This document shows positions 1 through 8,583 of a DNA stretch of 64,000 bases, piece by piece. A program made the position numbers and the translations under genes. The stretch comes from Acidobacteriota bacterium (GTDB taxonomy: Bacteria > Acidobacteriota > Thermoanaerobaculia > Multivoradales > Multivoraceae), in NCBI GenBank assembly GCA_026707325.1, contig JAPOXA010000064.1, forward strand, positions 1 through 64,000, given 5' to 3'. Each line of letters starts with the position of its first letter. Position 1 is the first letter of the stretch. The notes beneath the pieces were generated by a model that was given only the letters and a program-made list of their open reading frames with translations, was not told where the DNA came from and searched no databases.

Positions 1-136
1 TGCCGTACTCGGCCGGCAGGATGACGACGACGAAGACGACCGCCGCGGCGGCGAGGGTGATGGCCACGGTCTTGAGCAGCTTGCGCAGCGGTGGCGTTCC
101 CAAATCGCTGCCCGGAGCGGGAGTGGAGTCCGTCAT
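1..136 (-). CDS. N-terminus of a transmembrane anchor protein (cut by window edge)
   Basis: Only the first 45 codons are present; the gene reads leftward off the window from an ATG at 136. A short polar N-terminus (MTDSTPAPGSDLG) is followed by one strongly hydrophobic helix at about residues 22-40, ending in the motif ILPAEYG. The LPAEYG ending just after the first helix resembles small transmembrane anchor proteins of about 200 residues found in many proteobacteria, which I recall as having no assigned reaction. Family assignment rests on this short motif and is moderate; membrane topology (inside-out single helix in the visible part) is directly visible. Confidence 0.55.
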   Translation of the reverse strand, partial: MTDSTPAPGSDLGTPPLRKLLKTVAITLAAAAVVFVVVILPAEYG

Positions 137-914
137 GACAACCGTGACTCTAGCGAAGAGGCAGTTCCACGCGATGCAGTGGCTGTCAGCCGGACGGGAA
201 GCCAATAGCGTTCGAGAATGTTCGATAGCGTAAAGCCGCCGCAGGAGATCGTCGCAAACGGGGCGAAAACGTCCCCGTATCCTCGTGAGCGAGCTCGCGG
301 TCGGTCTGCTGAGCGGCGAGGCGCTCGTTCGCCAGGATTAGCGAGAACGCCATGATCGGATACCGTGCCCGGCATGGCCGGGGTCCGCGTGACTGGAGGC
401 GGTTGCGGACGATGGGGCGGGTTGCCGTCGCGCTCACCTGCGCCGACGAGTCCACCGGACCGGGTGGGTATGCCGTATCGGTCTCAGCGCCGCCTACCCG
501 CGCGTTCGGTTGGGGGAGGCGTTCCGCGGCGTTCGACGCCCCGCGGCTGAATCCGGCAATCTCGGGGAAGCGCGCAGCACCGTGAGAGTGGTGGTCATCG
601 GCGCCGGGGCCGCCGGACTTAGGAGCCTGAAGACGTTGCTCGCCTTCAAGGCGCTCCCGCCCAAGAGCCTGTGGCAGTCCGTCCGACTCGAACGGAACCT
701 CCGCCGCCGCGGGTGATTACATGCACCGCCTTCAGTTAACGGTGCCGCCGCCAGCGGCATTGCGGCGGTGGACGACCTGATGGGAGCTTCGTCAACTTGA
801 CCGGCGGCGAAACCGGCACTCCACACCGGCGCAACCAGTTGCCGCCGCGCAAGCTCCTGGTCCTTGGGCGGGCTGTCTGCCGAGGGAAGGCCCTGCCAGC
901 CGGGTTGCCGGCGT
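137..914. other. 778-nt intergenic region without a convincing gene
   Basis: No reading frame here has convincing protein-like composition. Near 203-232 the words ATAGCG and TTCGA recur (atagcgttcgagaatg, then ttcgatagcg), 70-100 nt upstream of the leftward gene at 136, so this could be its control region. At 582-620 a rightward GTG frame reads VRVVVIGAGAAGL, a textbook FAD-binding N-terminus, but similarity stops there and the frame ends at 716; it may be a remnant or chance. The 3' end of the macB-like gene bounds the region on the right. Confidence 0.5.
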
Positions 915-2990
915 TCAGTTTCGCAGCGCTTCGATCGGATCCAGTCGGGAGGCGCGGTGTGCCGGGTAAAGACCGAAGAAGACGCCGACGGCAGTGGCAA
1001 CGGCAACGCCCACCATGATCGCGGTGCTGGAGACCGAGAACGGCCAACCGGCGAACCGGCATACGCCCCAGGCCACCGCAACTCCGAGCGCGACGCCGAG
1101 CACTCCCCCGGACAGGCAAAGCGCCGCGGACTCGATCACGAACTGCTGCCGCACGTCGCCGCGGCGAGCGCCGATCGCGCGTCGCAACCCGATCTCCGCG
1201 CGGCGCTCGCGCACGGACATGAGCATGACGTTCATCACGCCAACGCCGCCGACGATGAGCGAGATGGACGCAATGGCCCCGAGCAGCAGCGTGAAGAGCT
1301 GGCCTTGGCTGCGCATGCGCGCGATGAGTTGACCGGCCGTCGTAACGCTCACTCGCAGATTCGGGCGGACGCGACCGAAGTGCGCCTCGACCGCGCGCCG
1401 GGCGACTTCGGGTTCCACGTCGCCTCGCACCTGGGCGATGGCATCGCGGATTCCCACGGCGCCGACACGCATCACCGCTTCGATCGGCATGAACACGGCT
1501 TCGTCGGGGACCAGCTGTCGTCCGACGGCGAGAGGGGGCACGGACTCGAGGACGCCCACCACGGTGCACAGGCGCCCGAAGACCCGGACCCGCTCTCCGA
1601 GCGGGGAAACCGCGCCGGCGTCGCGGATGGCGCGGGCGATACCCGCGCCCGCGACGCAGTAGAAGCGATGGCGGTCCAGGTCCGACACCAGCCGGCCTTC
1701 GGCCAGGGACAGCTTGCTCAGGTGAAAGAAGTCGCCGGTCACGCCGAACGCGATGTCCTGGCCCAGATCCCGTCCGCGGTAGCGAATCTGCGTGTTCGCG
1801 TCCACTGCCGCCGCGGCGGCTTCGATCGCCGGCACGGAAGAAGCCAGACCGTTCACGTCGGCGAGGTTCATTTGAAGGACCCGGCCGCGGACCCGCGCGA
1901 ACTGCCGCTGGATCCTGACGATGTCGGTGCCGAGTTCGCGAAACTGCCTGAGGGACTCCTCCTTGACGATCTCTCCGGTCGAGACCATGGCGATCACCGC
2001 GCCGATGCCGACCACGATGCCGACCAGCGCCAGCGCGCTGCGCGCCAGCACGGACCGGAGGCTCACGGCCGCCTCCCGGGCGTTGAACCGCAACCGCGCG
2101 GCCGACGCCGTCCCTCGGGCGGCCCTGGCGACGAGTCGAGACGGGACGGGTGGGGGCAGCGAGCCGCGATCGGATTGGCTCATCGCACCGGCAGTCGCGT
2201 CGACTCCCGCCGAGGCGGCGTCGGCTCCGGTCTCCACAAGGACGCCTTGTGTCATGCAAGTCTGGCGGTGACTACGCGCGGCGACCTCCGCGCTGTGCGT
2301 GACGACCACCACGGCCACGCCCTGGGCGACGCTCAGCGTCTCGAACATGGTCATGATTTCGTCGCCGGTCGCCGGATCCAGCGCGCCGGTGGGCTCGTCG
2401 GCGAGCAGCATGGCCGGTTCGCCGACCAGAGCCCGCGCCACGGCGACGCGCTGCTGCTGACCGCCCGAGAGCTGGCTCGGGAGGTGCTCGTGGCGATCCG
2501 CCATGCCCACCCTGTCGAGGGCATCGCGGGCGCGCTTCTGGATCGCGGCCTCCGACAGGCCGCGATAAACCAGCGGCAACGCGACGTTCCGCGCGGCGGT
2601 GAGTCGCGGCAGCAGATGGAACGACTGGAACACGAAGCCGATGTGCGCATTGCGCATCTCCGCGCGCTCGTCGTCGGACATCTCCGCGACATCGCGGCCA
2701 CGCAAATGACACGCGCCGCTCGTGGGCCGGTCCAGAAGCCCCGAGATGTTCATCAGCGTCGACTTCCCGCAACCGGACGGCCCCATGATCGACACCAGCT
2801 CGCCTTCCCGCACGGCCAGCGAGACGCCGCTCAGCACGTCCACGCTCACCGGCCCGAGCCGGTACGACTTGTGCACCTGCCGCAGACGCAGCACGGCGCC
2901 GCCACGTTCGGGCGCCGGTTCCTTGCGGAGTCGGTCACCCACCGCCCGGTGGCCCCCACGACCGGCTTTCGACTGACGTTCCCGTGGCAT
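915..2990 (-). CDS. MacB-like ABC exporter, fused ATPase and permease
   Basis: Inner-membrane ABC exporter of the MacB type, which works with a periplasmic adaptor and a TolC channel to export peptides, lipids or drugs. The ATPase domain (about residues 33-250) has Walker A GPSGCGKST near 70-78, signature LSGGQQQR near 174, Walker B MLLADEPTGALD near 194 and the H-loop THSAEV. The permease has one helix near 300-320, a long periplasmic domain of about 210 residues and three C-terminal helices (FTLLLGAIASISLIVGGVG onward). At about 691 residues it is slightly longer than typical MacB because of a basic N-terminal tail of about 30 residues. ATG at 2990 was chosen (GCAGG just upstream); a GTG at 3014 is possible. 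Its likely adaptor and channel are the leftward genes at 3665-6921, separated from it by a gene on the other strand. Confidence 0.9.
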   Translation of the reverse strand: MPRERQSKAGRGGHRAVGDRLRKEPAPERGGAVLRLRQVHKSYRLGPVSVDVLSGVSLAVREGELVSIMGPSGCGKSTLMNISGLLDRPTSGACHLRGRDVAEMSDDERAEMRNAHIGFVFQSFHLLPRLTAARNVALPLVYRGLSEAAIQKRARDALDRVGMADRHEHLPSQLSGGQQQRVAVARALVGEPAMLLADEPTGALDPATGDEIMTMFETLSVAQGVAVVVVTHSAEVAARSHRQTCMTQGVLVETGADAASAGVDATAGAMSQSDRGSLPPPVPSRLVARAARGTASAARLRFNAREAAVSLRSVLARSALALVGIVVGIGAVIAMVSTGEIVKEESLRQFRELGTDIVRIQRQFARVRGRVLQMNLADVNGLASSVPAIEAAAAAVDANTQIRYRGRDLGQDIAFGVTGDFFHLSKLSLAEGRLVSDLDRHRFYCVAGAGIARAIRDAGAVSPLGERVRVFGRLCTVVGVLESVPPLAVGRQLVPDEAVFMPIEAVMRVGAVGIRDAIAQVRGDVEPEVARRAVEAHFGRVRPNLRVSVTTAGQLIARMRSQGQLFTLLLGAIASISLIVGGVGVMNVMLMSVRERRAEIGLRRAIGARRGDVRQQFVIESAALCLSGGVLGVALGVAVAWGVCRFAGWPFSVSSTAIMVGVAVATAVGVFFGLYPAHRASRLDPIEALRN

Positions 2991-3132
2991 GCCTGCGTGT
3001 GGTCTCAGGGCCACATCGTGTAGTGTACCGTCGAAGCGCGGGGAAAGTTCCAGGCGCGGGAGAGTTACACTTGGGAACCCCGTACCGAACTGCAGGCGGT
3101 GTGGGCTCTATCGACGGGAACGGGAGAGCGAC

Positions 3133-3636
3133 ATGAGCAACCTTGAGTTCAATCGAGCCAGCCGTGCGGGAGCCGTGTTCGGTGTTCTGCTTCTTGCCGG
3201 CCTGACGACGCAACCCGCGGCCGCCCAGTACGACGGCACTTCCTTGGACGGCAACCTGCACCACCAGTGCACGAACTTCAGCGCCAGGACCGTCGGCGGA
3301 TCGAGCCTTACCGTTTCCGCGGAGTGCAACAAGCAGGGCGACAGGGAAGGCAGCGTCGCCCCGGCCCGGCAGTCCACCTCCCTGGAGCTTGCGAGCGAAG
3401 TGTTCTGGGACACCGCGACGCATGCGTTTACCTGGGATTCGGCCTCGAGCGAAGACAGCAACATCGCCGACAAGTGCCCGACCGTGCGTGGTTTCGGCGT
3501 CAGTTCCACCGACGTGACGCTGCAACTGACTTGCGCGATCGCCTCGACCGACGGCACTCCCCGCACCGTGAATGCCGACCTTCCGCTGAACGGTAACGTC
3601 ACGGTCGGCGCCGACGGCACTCTGAGCCGCCGATAG
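3133..3636 (+). CDS. Secreted small protein, possibly cyanovirin-N homology (CVNH) fold
   Basis: A 167-residue protein with a clear signal peptide (residues 1-31, cleavage after PAAAQ). The mature part has four cysteines and the pattern C-x-NFSA...SLTVSAEC...STSLELAS...FTWDSAS, which resembles the CVNH lectin fold (C-N-sL...L-x-A-x-C...LdLn...G-x-fxW). No family was confirmed; the lectin reading is inference. ATG 3133 was chosen because the signal peptide begins there and GGGAGAG lies just upstream. It is divergent from the macB-like gene and convergent with the PAS-HlyD adaptor gene, so it sits inside the efflux locus on the opposite strand. Confidence 0.7.
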   Translation: MSNLEFNRASRAGAVFGVLLLAGLTTQPAAAQYDGTSLDGNLHHQCTNFSARTVGGSSLTVSAECNKQGDREGSVAPARQSTSLELASEVFWDTATHAFTWDSASSEDSNIADKCPTVRGFGVSSTDVTLQLTCAIASTDGTPRTVNADLPLNGNVTVGADGTLSRR

Positions 3637-3648
3637 AGCTGGCCTCGC

Positions 3649-3663
3649 CGGACGCAGCGTCCG
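3649..3663. terminator. Short hairpin between convergent genes
   Basis: CGGACG-CAG-CGTCCG forms a perfect 6-bp stem with a 3-nt loop in the 28-nt gap between the secreted protein ending at 3636 and the adaptor gene ending at 3665. The position suits a bidirectional terminator. No T-tract follows, so intrinsic termination is not certain. Confidence 0.4.
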
Positions 3664-3664
3664 C

Positions 3665-5443
3665 TCAGTTCACGTCCCGCGCCGATCCCGCGCCGAGCGC
3701 CAGTTCGTCCCCGGGCTTGACGCCGGCGACGATTTCGACCGCCCCGGGGGTCGTCCGGCCCGTCTCGACCGGTACCGTCGAAAACCCCTCCGTCCCCCGC
3801 GACCGAACGCGTACGGTTGGCCCCTGCTCGCCGATTCGCACGGCCTCGATCGGAACGAGCAGCGCGTCGCCGCGATCCTCGGTCACGACCAGCACGTCCA
3901 CCGACATGCCAAGCCGCAGGTCGCCGCGAAGCGCGGCGTCGATGTCGTCGTCGAGCGCCGCGACGACCGCGAACAGCGCGGGCTGTCCCGCGGGTCCGCC
4001 GGCATTGCTGGCCTGGGCGGCGACGTTGGCGATCTTGCCCGCGAGTTCGACGCCGGGCAGCGCATCCGCGGTCACGGCGACCGGTTGACCGGGCCGAATG
4101 GCGGCGATCTCGACTTCGTCGACGAGGGCCGACACCGACAGCGCCTGAACGTCGGCCACGGTGAGCAGCAATTGACCGCGCGCCACGGGCGCTCCCTTGA
4201 GCAACGGGCCGCCCCCGCTCGCCGTCACCGGCGGCCGCAGCACGACGCCGGCCGTCGGCGCGCGCACGCTCGCCGCGGCGATCGCGACGTCGAGGTCACG
4301 CAGTTCCTCCTCGAGATTCCGGGACTCGAGGCGCGCTGCCTCCAGCGCCTCGGCATCGCCCGCGCGGCGTGCCTCGCGCAGGTCCTGCAGCGCGGCCTCC
4401 ACATCGAGTTGCAGACTCTGGTAGCGCTCCCGCGCGGCGTCGTGTTCGGATCTTGGAACGATGCCCTGATCGAGGAGGAACTCCGTTTCCGTCAGACCGT
4501 GCTGCTGCTGTTGCAGCGCGCGCTCGACGCGGGCGAGGGACCTTCGGGCGGTGACCACGGAGCCGCTGCTCTCCCACGACGCCAACTCCTCGACCCGCCG
4601 CTCGGCGACGATGTGCCGCGCACGAATCGAGCGGCGCTGGCGGCGGCTCTCGTAGGCGTCGAGTTCGACGAGCAGTTGACCTTCCTCGACGGCGTCGCCG
4701 TAGCGGAAGTGCAGACCCGTCACGGCGCCGTCCACCGGACTCTGCACGTCCGTCTCGCGGCCGGGGCCGAGCCGGCCCGGAACCGTCAGTTCGGAGACGA
4801 TCCGCTCGGGCCTGACGATGAACGTCCCCGTCGCGCCGGCAGCCTCTCCCAGCCGGCCCGCCTCTTCGTCCGGCCCGCCGGCGTCCCAGGCGCACCAGCC
4901 AACCCCCAGGCAAACGGCCACGACCGCCGCCGTCGCCACGGCGCGGACGATCTGCGCGCGCCGCAGCGCCTCGGAGAGCTCGCCGTTCGCTTCGTCGATG
5001 TCCCGGTAGGCTCGCTGCAGCTCGCCGTACTGGCTCTCCACGGTTTCCTTGAGGCGCGTTTCCTCGCTGATGTCGGAGAACACCGCGACGACTCCGCCGG
5101 TGCTCACCGCGTCGCCGCCGGGCTGCACCAGCTCGATGTCGGGAAGCCAGGACGCGTTGACCGTCAGCACTCGGCGCTCGCCGTCGACGTCGATCTCGAC
5201 GGCGCCGCGGCCCAGTTCGCTGCTGTTGATCGCGTCGAGCAGCGCCTGGGTGAACTGGTCGAGCCCTTTGACGAGAACGAACACGTCCGTGAACAGGCGC
5301 CCCGGGCAGTCATCCGGCGCGATCCCCAGAATCGCGCCGGCGGCTGCATTGAAGCTCGTGATCACCCCCCGACGATCCACGGCGACCACGCCGTCGTCCA
5401 TGTTGTCCAGAATGTTGCTGTGCAGCGAAGGGGCTGCGCTCAT
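3665..5443 (-). CDS. PAS domain fused to HlyD-type periplasmic efflux adaptor
   Basis: 592 residues with an unusual architecture. Residues 8-125 form a PAS sensor domain (ILDNMDDGVVAVDRRG...ITSFNAAAGAILG...VFSDISEETR). It is followed by a signalling-type helix (LKETVESQYGELQ...EALRRAQ, about 130-163) and one transmembrane helix at about 167-186. The rest is a periplasmic adaptor: barrel-sandwich half (SPVDGAVTGLHFRYGDAVEEGQLL, near 235-258), a long alpha-hairpin, second half-motif (VRAPTAGVV) and beta-barrel. A normal MacA-like adaptor is about 370-400 residues with only a short cytoplasmic N-terminus. The PAS part would be cytoplasmic, suggesting that export is gated by an internal signal; that is inference. 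It overlaps the TolC-like gene by 4 bp (ATGA), so the two are translationally coupled. The frame is continuous with no sign of a sequencing join. Confidence 0.88.
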   Translation of the reverse strand: MSAAPSLHSNILDNMDDGVVAVDRRGVITSFNAAAGAILGIAPDDCPGRLFTDVFVLVKGLDQFTQALLDAINSSELGRGAVEIDVDGERRVLTVNASWLPDIELVQPGGDAVSTGGVVAVFSDISEETRLKETVESQYGELQRAYRDIDEANGELSEALRRAQIVRAVATAAVVAVCLGVGWCAWDAGGPDEEAGRLGEAAGATGTFIVRPERIVSELTVPGRLGPGRETDVQSPVDGAVTGLHFRYGDAVEEGQLLVELDAYESRRQRRSIRARHIVAERRVEELASWESSGSVVTARRSLARVERALQQQQHGLTETEFLLDQGIVPRSEHDAARERYQSLQLDVEAALQDLREARRAGDAEALEAARLESRNLEEELRDLDVAIAAASVRAPTAGVVLRPPVTASGGGPLLKGAPVARGQLLLTVADVQALSVSALVDEVEIAAIRPGQPVAVTADALPGVELAGKIANVAAQASNAGGPAGQPALFAVVAALDDDIDAALRGDLRLGMSVDVLVVTEDRGDALLVPIEAVRIGEQGPTVRVRSRGTEGFSTVPVETGRTTPGAVEIVAGVKPGDELALGAGSARDVN

Positions 5444-6921
5444 TCCTGCATCGCCTCGATGTCGACGTTCCAGGTGTCGAGCGTGCCGCCCACCGTGCGG
5501 TCCAGCGCGGCGAGCGCGTTCAGGTAGCCGATCCGGGAACTCAGTTCGTTCACCTGCGCCTGGACGAGGTCCGCCTGGAACTGCGTGACGCGGAAGTTCG
5601 TGGTGCGGCCCAGGCGCAGTTTCTGCTCCTCGACCTCGAGTTTCGACGCGGCGAGTTCAAGCGCCCGTCGCGCAAGCTCCACTTCGCGAAGGCCGATGCC
5701 GACCGCGCGTACGCCGTTGTGCACGTCCGTCTCCATTCGGCGAACAGTGCTGGCAAGAACCTGCTCCGCCTGACGCGCCGCCGTTCTGGCCGCGAACCGG
5801 GCGCGGCGCCGCGCCTTTGCCGAGGCGTCGTTGACCGGAACGGACACCGCGATGCCCACCGCGAACGGCTCCGTCAGTTCGCGCGCCAGCGCCCCCCCCG
5901 CGGCGCCGGGAGTTCCGTCGCGGCGCAGTTCGACGTCCGCCGTGAGGCTCACGTCCCACAGCATGTCGTTCTCCGCCAGCGTCACGCCGATCGCGGCGCT
6001 CTCGACATCGAGCAGGGCGCGCCGATAGCCGGTGTGGCCGCGGCGCGCCAGAGCGAGGGCGGCTTCGAGGTCCGGTGGAGAGCCCCCCGGGTCGAGGGTC
6101 GCCGAGTCCGTGGGGATGACGCGCGCGCCGCCGTCCAGGTTCAGCATGACGTTGAGATCGCGGATCGCGTTGTCGCGGCGATCCCGGCTACGGATCAGCG
6201 CCAGTTCCCCCCGGGCGACCTCCGCCTCCGTCTCGGCAATGTCGCTGGCCGCCATGCGGCCGGTGTCGATGAGCGCGCGATTCACGGCCAGCATCGCCCG
6301 GGTCCGGTCGAGCGCTCCCTGATCGATCGCCACGCGGCGCTCGGCCTCGATCACGGCGCGGTAACCGTAGATGACCGCGGTGACGACGTCCATGATCGCG
6401 GCCTCGAATGCGAGGACGTAGCTGGCCTCGGCGATGCGGGCGAGGCGGACCGGTGCGGTTCCGACCTTGAGGCCGCCTCCCCGAAACAGCGGCTGGCGCA
6501 GCCGGAGACGCACGCCCTCGCCGTCCGAGACCGTCTGTCCCGACCCGTCCAGGAACACGGACCAGGCGGGGTTCACCTCCACGTCGCCGCCGGTCGGCAA
6601 GCGCAGCAACATGCCGGGGCCGGCCGCCAGCCGGTAGAAGCCGGCGTCGTCGCCGAGATCGCCGGTCCGCTCGACACCCAGCGTTCCGAAACTCACCTCG
6701 GGCACGAATCGTCTCTCGGCCTGCCGGAGGTCGAACCGCTCCACCCCGCGCCTCAGTCTGGCGTCGATCAGGATCGGGTTGTCCCGCAGCGCGCGTTCGA
6801 CGGCCTGCGGAAGCGACAGCTCGATGCCCGCCCCGCTGCTCGCCGCGCCTCCCGTCTGGGCGTCGAGGGGAAACGCCAGGATCACAGCCAGGATCCACAG
6901 GCGCCATACCGCTCGCCTCAT
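5440..6921 (-). CDS. TolC-like outer-membrane efflux channel
   Basis: 493 residues with a signal peptide (MRRAVWRLWILAVILAFPLDAQ) followed by two outer-membrane-efflux repeats. The first starts ELSLPQAVERALRDNPILIDAR, the usual opening of TolC family proteins, and the C-terminal half has long heptad-rich helices (LELAASKLEVEEQKLRLGR-type). It should form the trimeric outer-membrane exit duct. ATG at 6921 was chosen because GGGGGGAG lies 4-5 nt upstream and the signal peptide begins there. First gene of a two-gene leftward operon with the PAS-HlyD adaptor; the macB-like ATPase-permease lies further along the same strand. Confidence 0.9.
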   Translation of the reverse strand: MRRAVWRLWILAVILAFPLDAQTGGAASSGAGIELSLPQAVERALRDNPILIDARLRRGVERFDLRQAERRFVPEVSFGTLGVERTGDLGDDAGFYRLAAGPGMLLRLPTGGDVEVNPAWSVFLDGSGQTVSDGEGVRLRLRQPLFRGGGLKVGTAPVRLARIAEASYVLAFEAAIMDVVTAVIYGYRAVIEAERRVAIDQGALDRTRAMLAVNRALIDTGRMAASDIAETEAEVARGELALIRSRDRRDNAIRDLNVMLNLDGGARVIPTDSATLDPGGSPPDLEAALALARRGHTGYRRALLDVESAAIGVTLAENDMLWDVSLTADVELRRDGTPGAAGGALARELTEPFAVGIAVSVPVNDASAKARRRARFAARTAARQAEQVLASTVRRMETDVHNGVRAVGIGLREVELARRALELAASKLEVEEQKLRLGRTTNFRVTQFQADLVQAQVNELSSRIGYLNALAALDRTVGGTLDTWNVDIEAMQE

Positions 6922-7093
6922 CGACTCCCCCCAAGAGAAGATCATCCGAAACACTCCCGGCAACGCCGAGAACCGCCGACCTCGCCCCAAGATTACTCGA
7001 CGGCGATCATCCTCCTTCGAGGCAGGGAGCGTTCCGCCGCTTGCAACGCGCCAGCACGGAAACGACGATGGCCCTCCAGAGCCATGTCGTCCT

Positions 7094-7783
7094 TCATGAC
7101 AAGAAGTACCCCGTCAACTGGTAGGCGACGAGCAGGAAACCGACCGTCATCAGCACCGCGTTCGCGGCATAGCCGTGAGACTGGAAGCGGCCGCTGGCCC
7201 GCCAGAGGTTGAAGCTCAGCAGGATGATGGCGAGGGCGGCGAACTGCCCGAGCTCGACGCCCACGTTGAACGAGACGATGTTGCCGACCAGGCCGCTGCC
7301 CGAGATCTCCACCGGCTGCAGCTTGGTCGCCAGGCCGAAGCCGTGGAACAGGCCGAACACGAGCACGGCCGCCCGCGTGTCGATCTGTACCCCCAGCGCA
7401 CGGAATCCGCCCAGGTTTTCGAAGGCCTTGTACGCCACTGACAGGCCGACGATCGCGTCGATGAGAAAGGGGTTCGCGTGGATGCCGCCGAGCACTCCGA
7501 CCAGCAGGGTGACGCTGTGTCCGACCGCGAACAGGGTCACGTAGAGCGCGACGTCGCGGAAGCGGTAGAGGAAGAAGATGACTCCGGCCAGGAACGCCAG
7601 GTGGTCGTACCCGGTGACCATGTGCTTGGCGCCCAGGTACATGTAGGGCCCGACCGCCAGACCCTCGTTGTTGGTCAGGAAGAGCTCGTCCTGGTCGGCG
7701 ACGCCGTGAGCCCACAGGCCCGACGAAAGGAACAGCGCGGCCAGCGCAAGCACCGCAGTCGTCATGGTCCGGCGACGGCTCAT
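7094..7783 (-). CDS. HupE/UreJ-like membrane protein (putative nickel/cobalt permease)
   Basis: 229 residues with a signal-like first helix ending LWAHG, then about six transmembrane helices. Histidine-bearing motifs match the HupE/UreJ type: GYDHLAFLAG, FAVGHSVTL, VAYKAFENLGG and VFGLFHGFGLA. HupE/UreJ proteins are secondary nickel/cobalt transporters; several relatives remain uncharacterised, so the substrate is inferred. ATG 7783 begins the signal-like helix. It is 20 nt downstream of the START-like gene and is the last gene of the leftward run that also encodes a His/Asp-rich TonB receptor, which suggests an outer-to-inner-membrane metal uptake route. Confidence 0.75.
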   Translation of the reverse strand: MSRRRTMTTAVLALAALFLSSGLWAHGVADQDELFLTNNEGLAVGPYMYLGAKHMVTGYDHLAFLAGVIFFLYRFRDVALYVTLFAVGHSVTLLVGVLGGIHANPFLIDAIVGLSVAYKAFENLGGFRALGVQIDTRAAVLVFGLFHGFGLATKLQPVEISGSGLVGNIVSFNVGVELGQFAALAIILLSFNLWRASGRFQSHGYAANAVLMTVGFLLVAYQLTGYFLS

Positions 7784-7803
7784 GCGACTACTCCGGCGAA
7801 CGG

Positions 7804-8535
7804 CTACTGCCGCGCCGCTTGACAGGCGACGAACTCCTCGCCGAGGTCCGGCAGCTCCTCTTCCACGAGCGGAAGGGACGCGATGTCCGGTCCGCTCGCG
7901 TACCGTGCGTCGCCGAGCTGCGGGCCGAAGTTCGTAAAGGTCTCCATCATCGCGTTCATGGCGCCCCGGTTGGCGAGCATCCGTCCGAGACCGCCGGGGA
8001 CTTGCGGGTCGCTGACCGTGTCCTGGACGACCTTGATGGTCCCTTCTTCGTCGCCCGGGGTCAGGATCCACCTCAAGTACATGCAGAGCACGCGCTTGCC
8101 CTCGAACTCGGGCGTCCGATCATCCGCGCCGGCTATGTCGTTGATCACGCGGCCGTCGCCCGTGCGGAACCAGCCCGAACGGACGATCGTGACGCGCCTT
8201 GAGAGTCCCGAGCCGGAGATGCGGTTGCGCAGGGACTGAAACGGCTGCTCCAGAGACGTCGCGCGTTCCTCTTCGCAGATGCCCTGCCACTCGGGACAGG
8301 CTTCGGCGTCCTCGAGCATCGCGATCGCCGACGGAATCGACCCCTGCACGACCACTTCGGCCCGCAGCAGACGGAACTCGGTCCCATCGATCTCGCAGGC
8401 TTCGATGGTTACCGGACCTTCGCTTCTCTCGGGGCGGCAGTCCTCCGCCGTGCCGGGTTGCGCGGCGAAGACTCCCAACGCGAAAGCAAGGACCAGAACC
8501 CTGCCCGCCACTGAACGACCGCCTTTCTCGCGCAC
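7804..8535 (-). CDS. Secreted START-domain-like lipid-binding protein
   Basis: 243 residues with a Sec signal (cleaved near PGTAE, about residue 31). The body resembles bacterial START-domain proteins: RAEVVVQGSIPSAIAMLED followed by CPEWQGICEEE, then a string of beta-strands (RVTIVRSGWFR, VLCMYLRWILTP, GTIKVVQDTVSDPQVPG). START domains bind lipids or other hydrophobic ligands in a helix-grip cavity; the ligand here is unknown. Six cysteines suggest disulfides in the periplasm. It lies between the TonB receptor (48 nt upstream) and the HupE-like gene. Confidence 0.75.
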   Translation of the reverse strand: MREKGGRSVAGRVLVLAFALGVFAAQPGTAEDCRPERSEGPVTIEACEIDGTEFRLLRAEVVVQGSIPSAIAMLEDAEACPEWQGICEEERATSLEQPFQSLRNRISGSGLSRRVTIVRSGWFRTGDGRVINDIAGADDRTPEFEGKRVLCMYLRWILTPGDEEGTIKVVQDTVSDPQVPGGLGRMLANRGAMNAMMETFTNFGPQLGDARYASGPDIASLPLVEEELPDLGEEFVACQAARQ

Positions 8536-8583
8536 CGGCGGGACACTATCAGCAGCGTCCGGGTTGCCGGCGGCGCGCCGCCT

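Noticed and set aside
582..716. FAD-binding motif VRVVVIGAGAAGL suggesting an oxidoreductase gene
   Set aside because: Only about 13 residues look right, and the frame then becomes arbitrary and stops at 716. Reported only as a possible remnant in the gap description.
864..3023. Rightward 719-codon open frame across the macB-like gene
   Set aside because: Low-complexity Arg/His/Ala antisense frame; the leftward frame has complete ABC transporter motifs.
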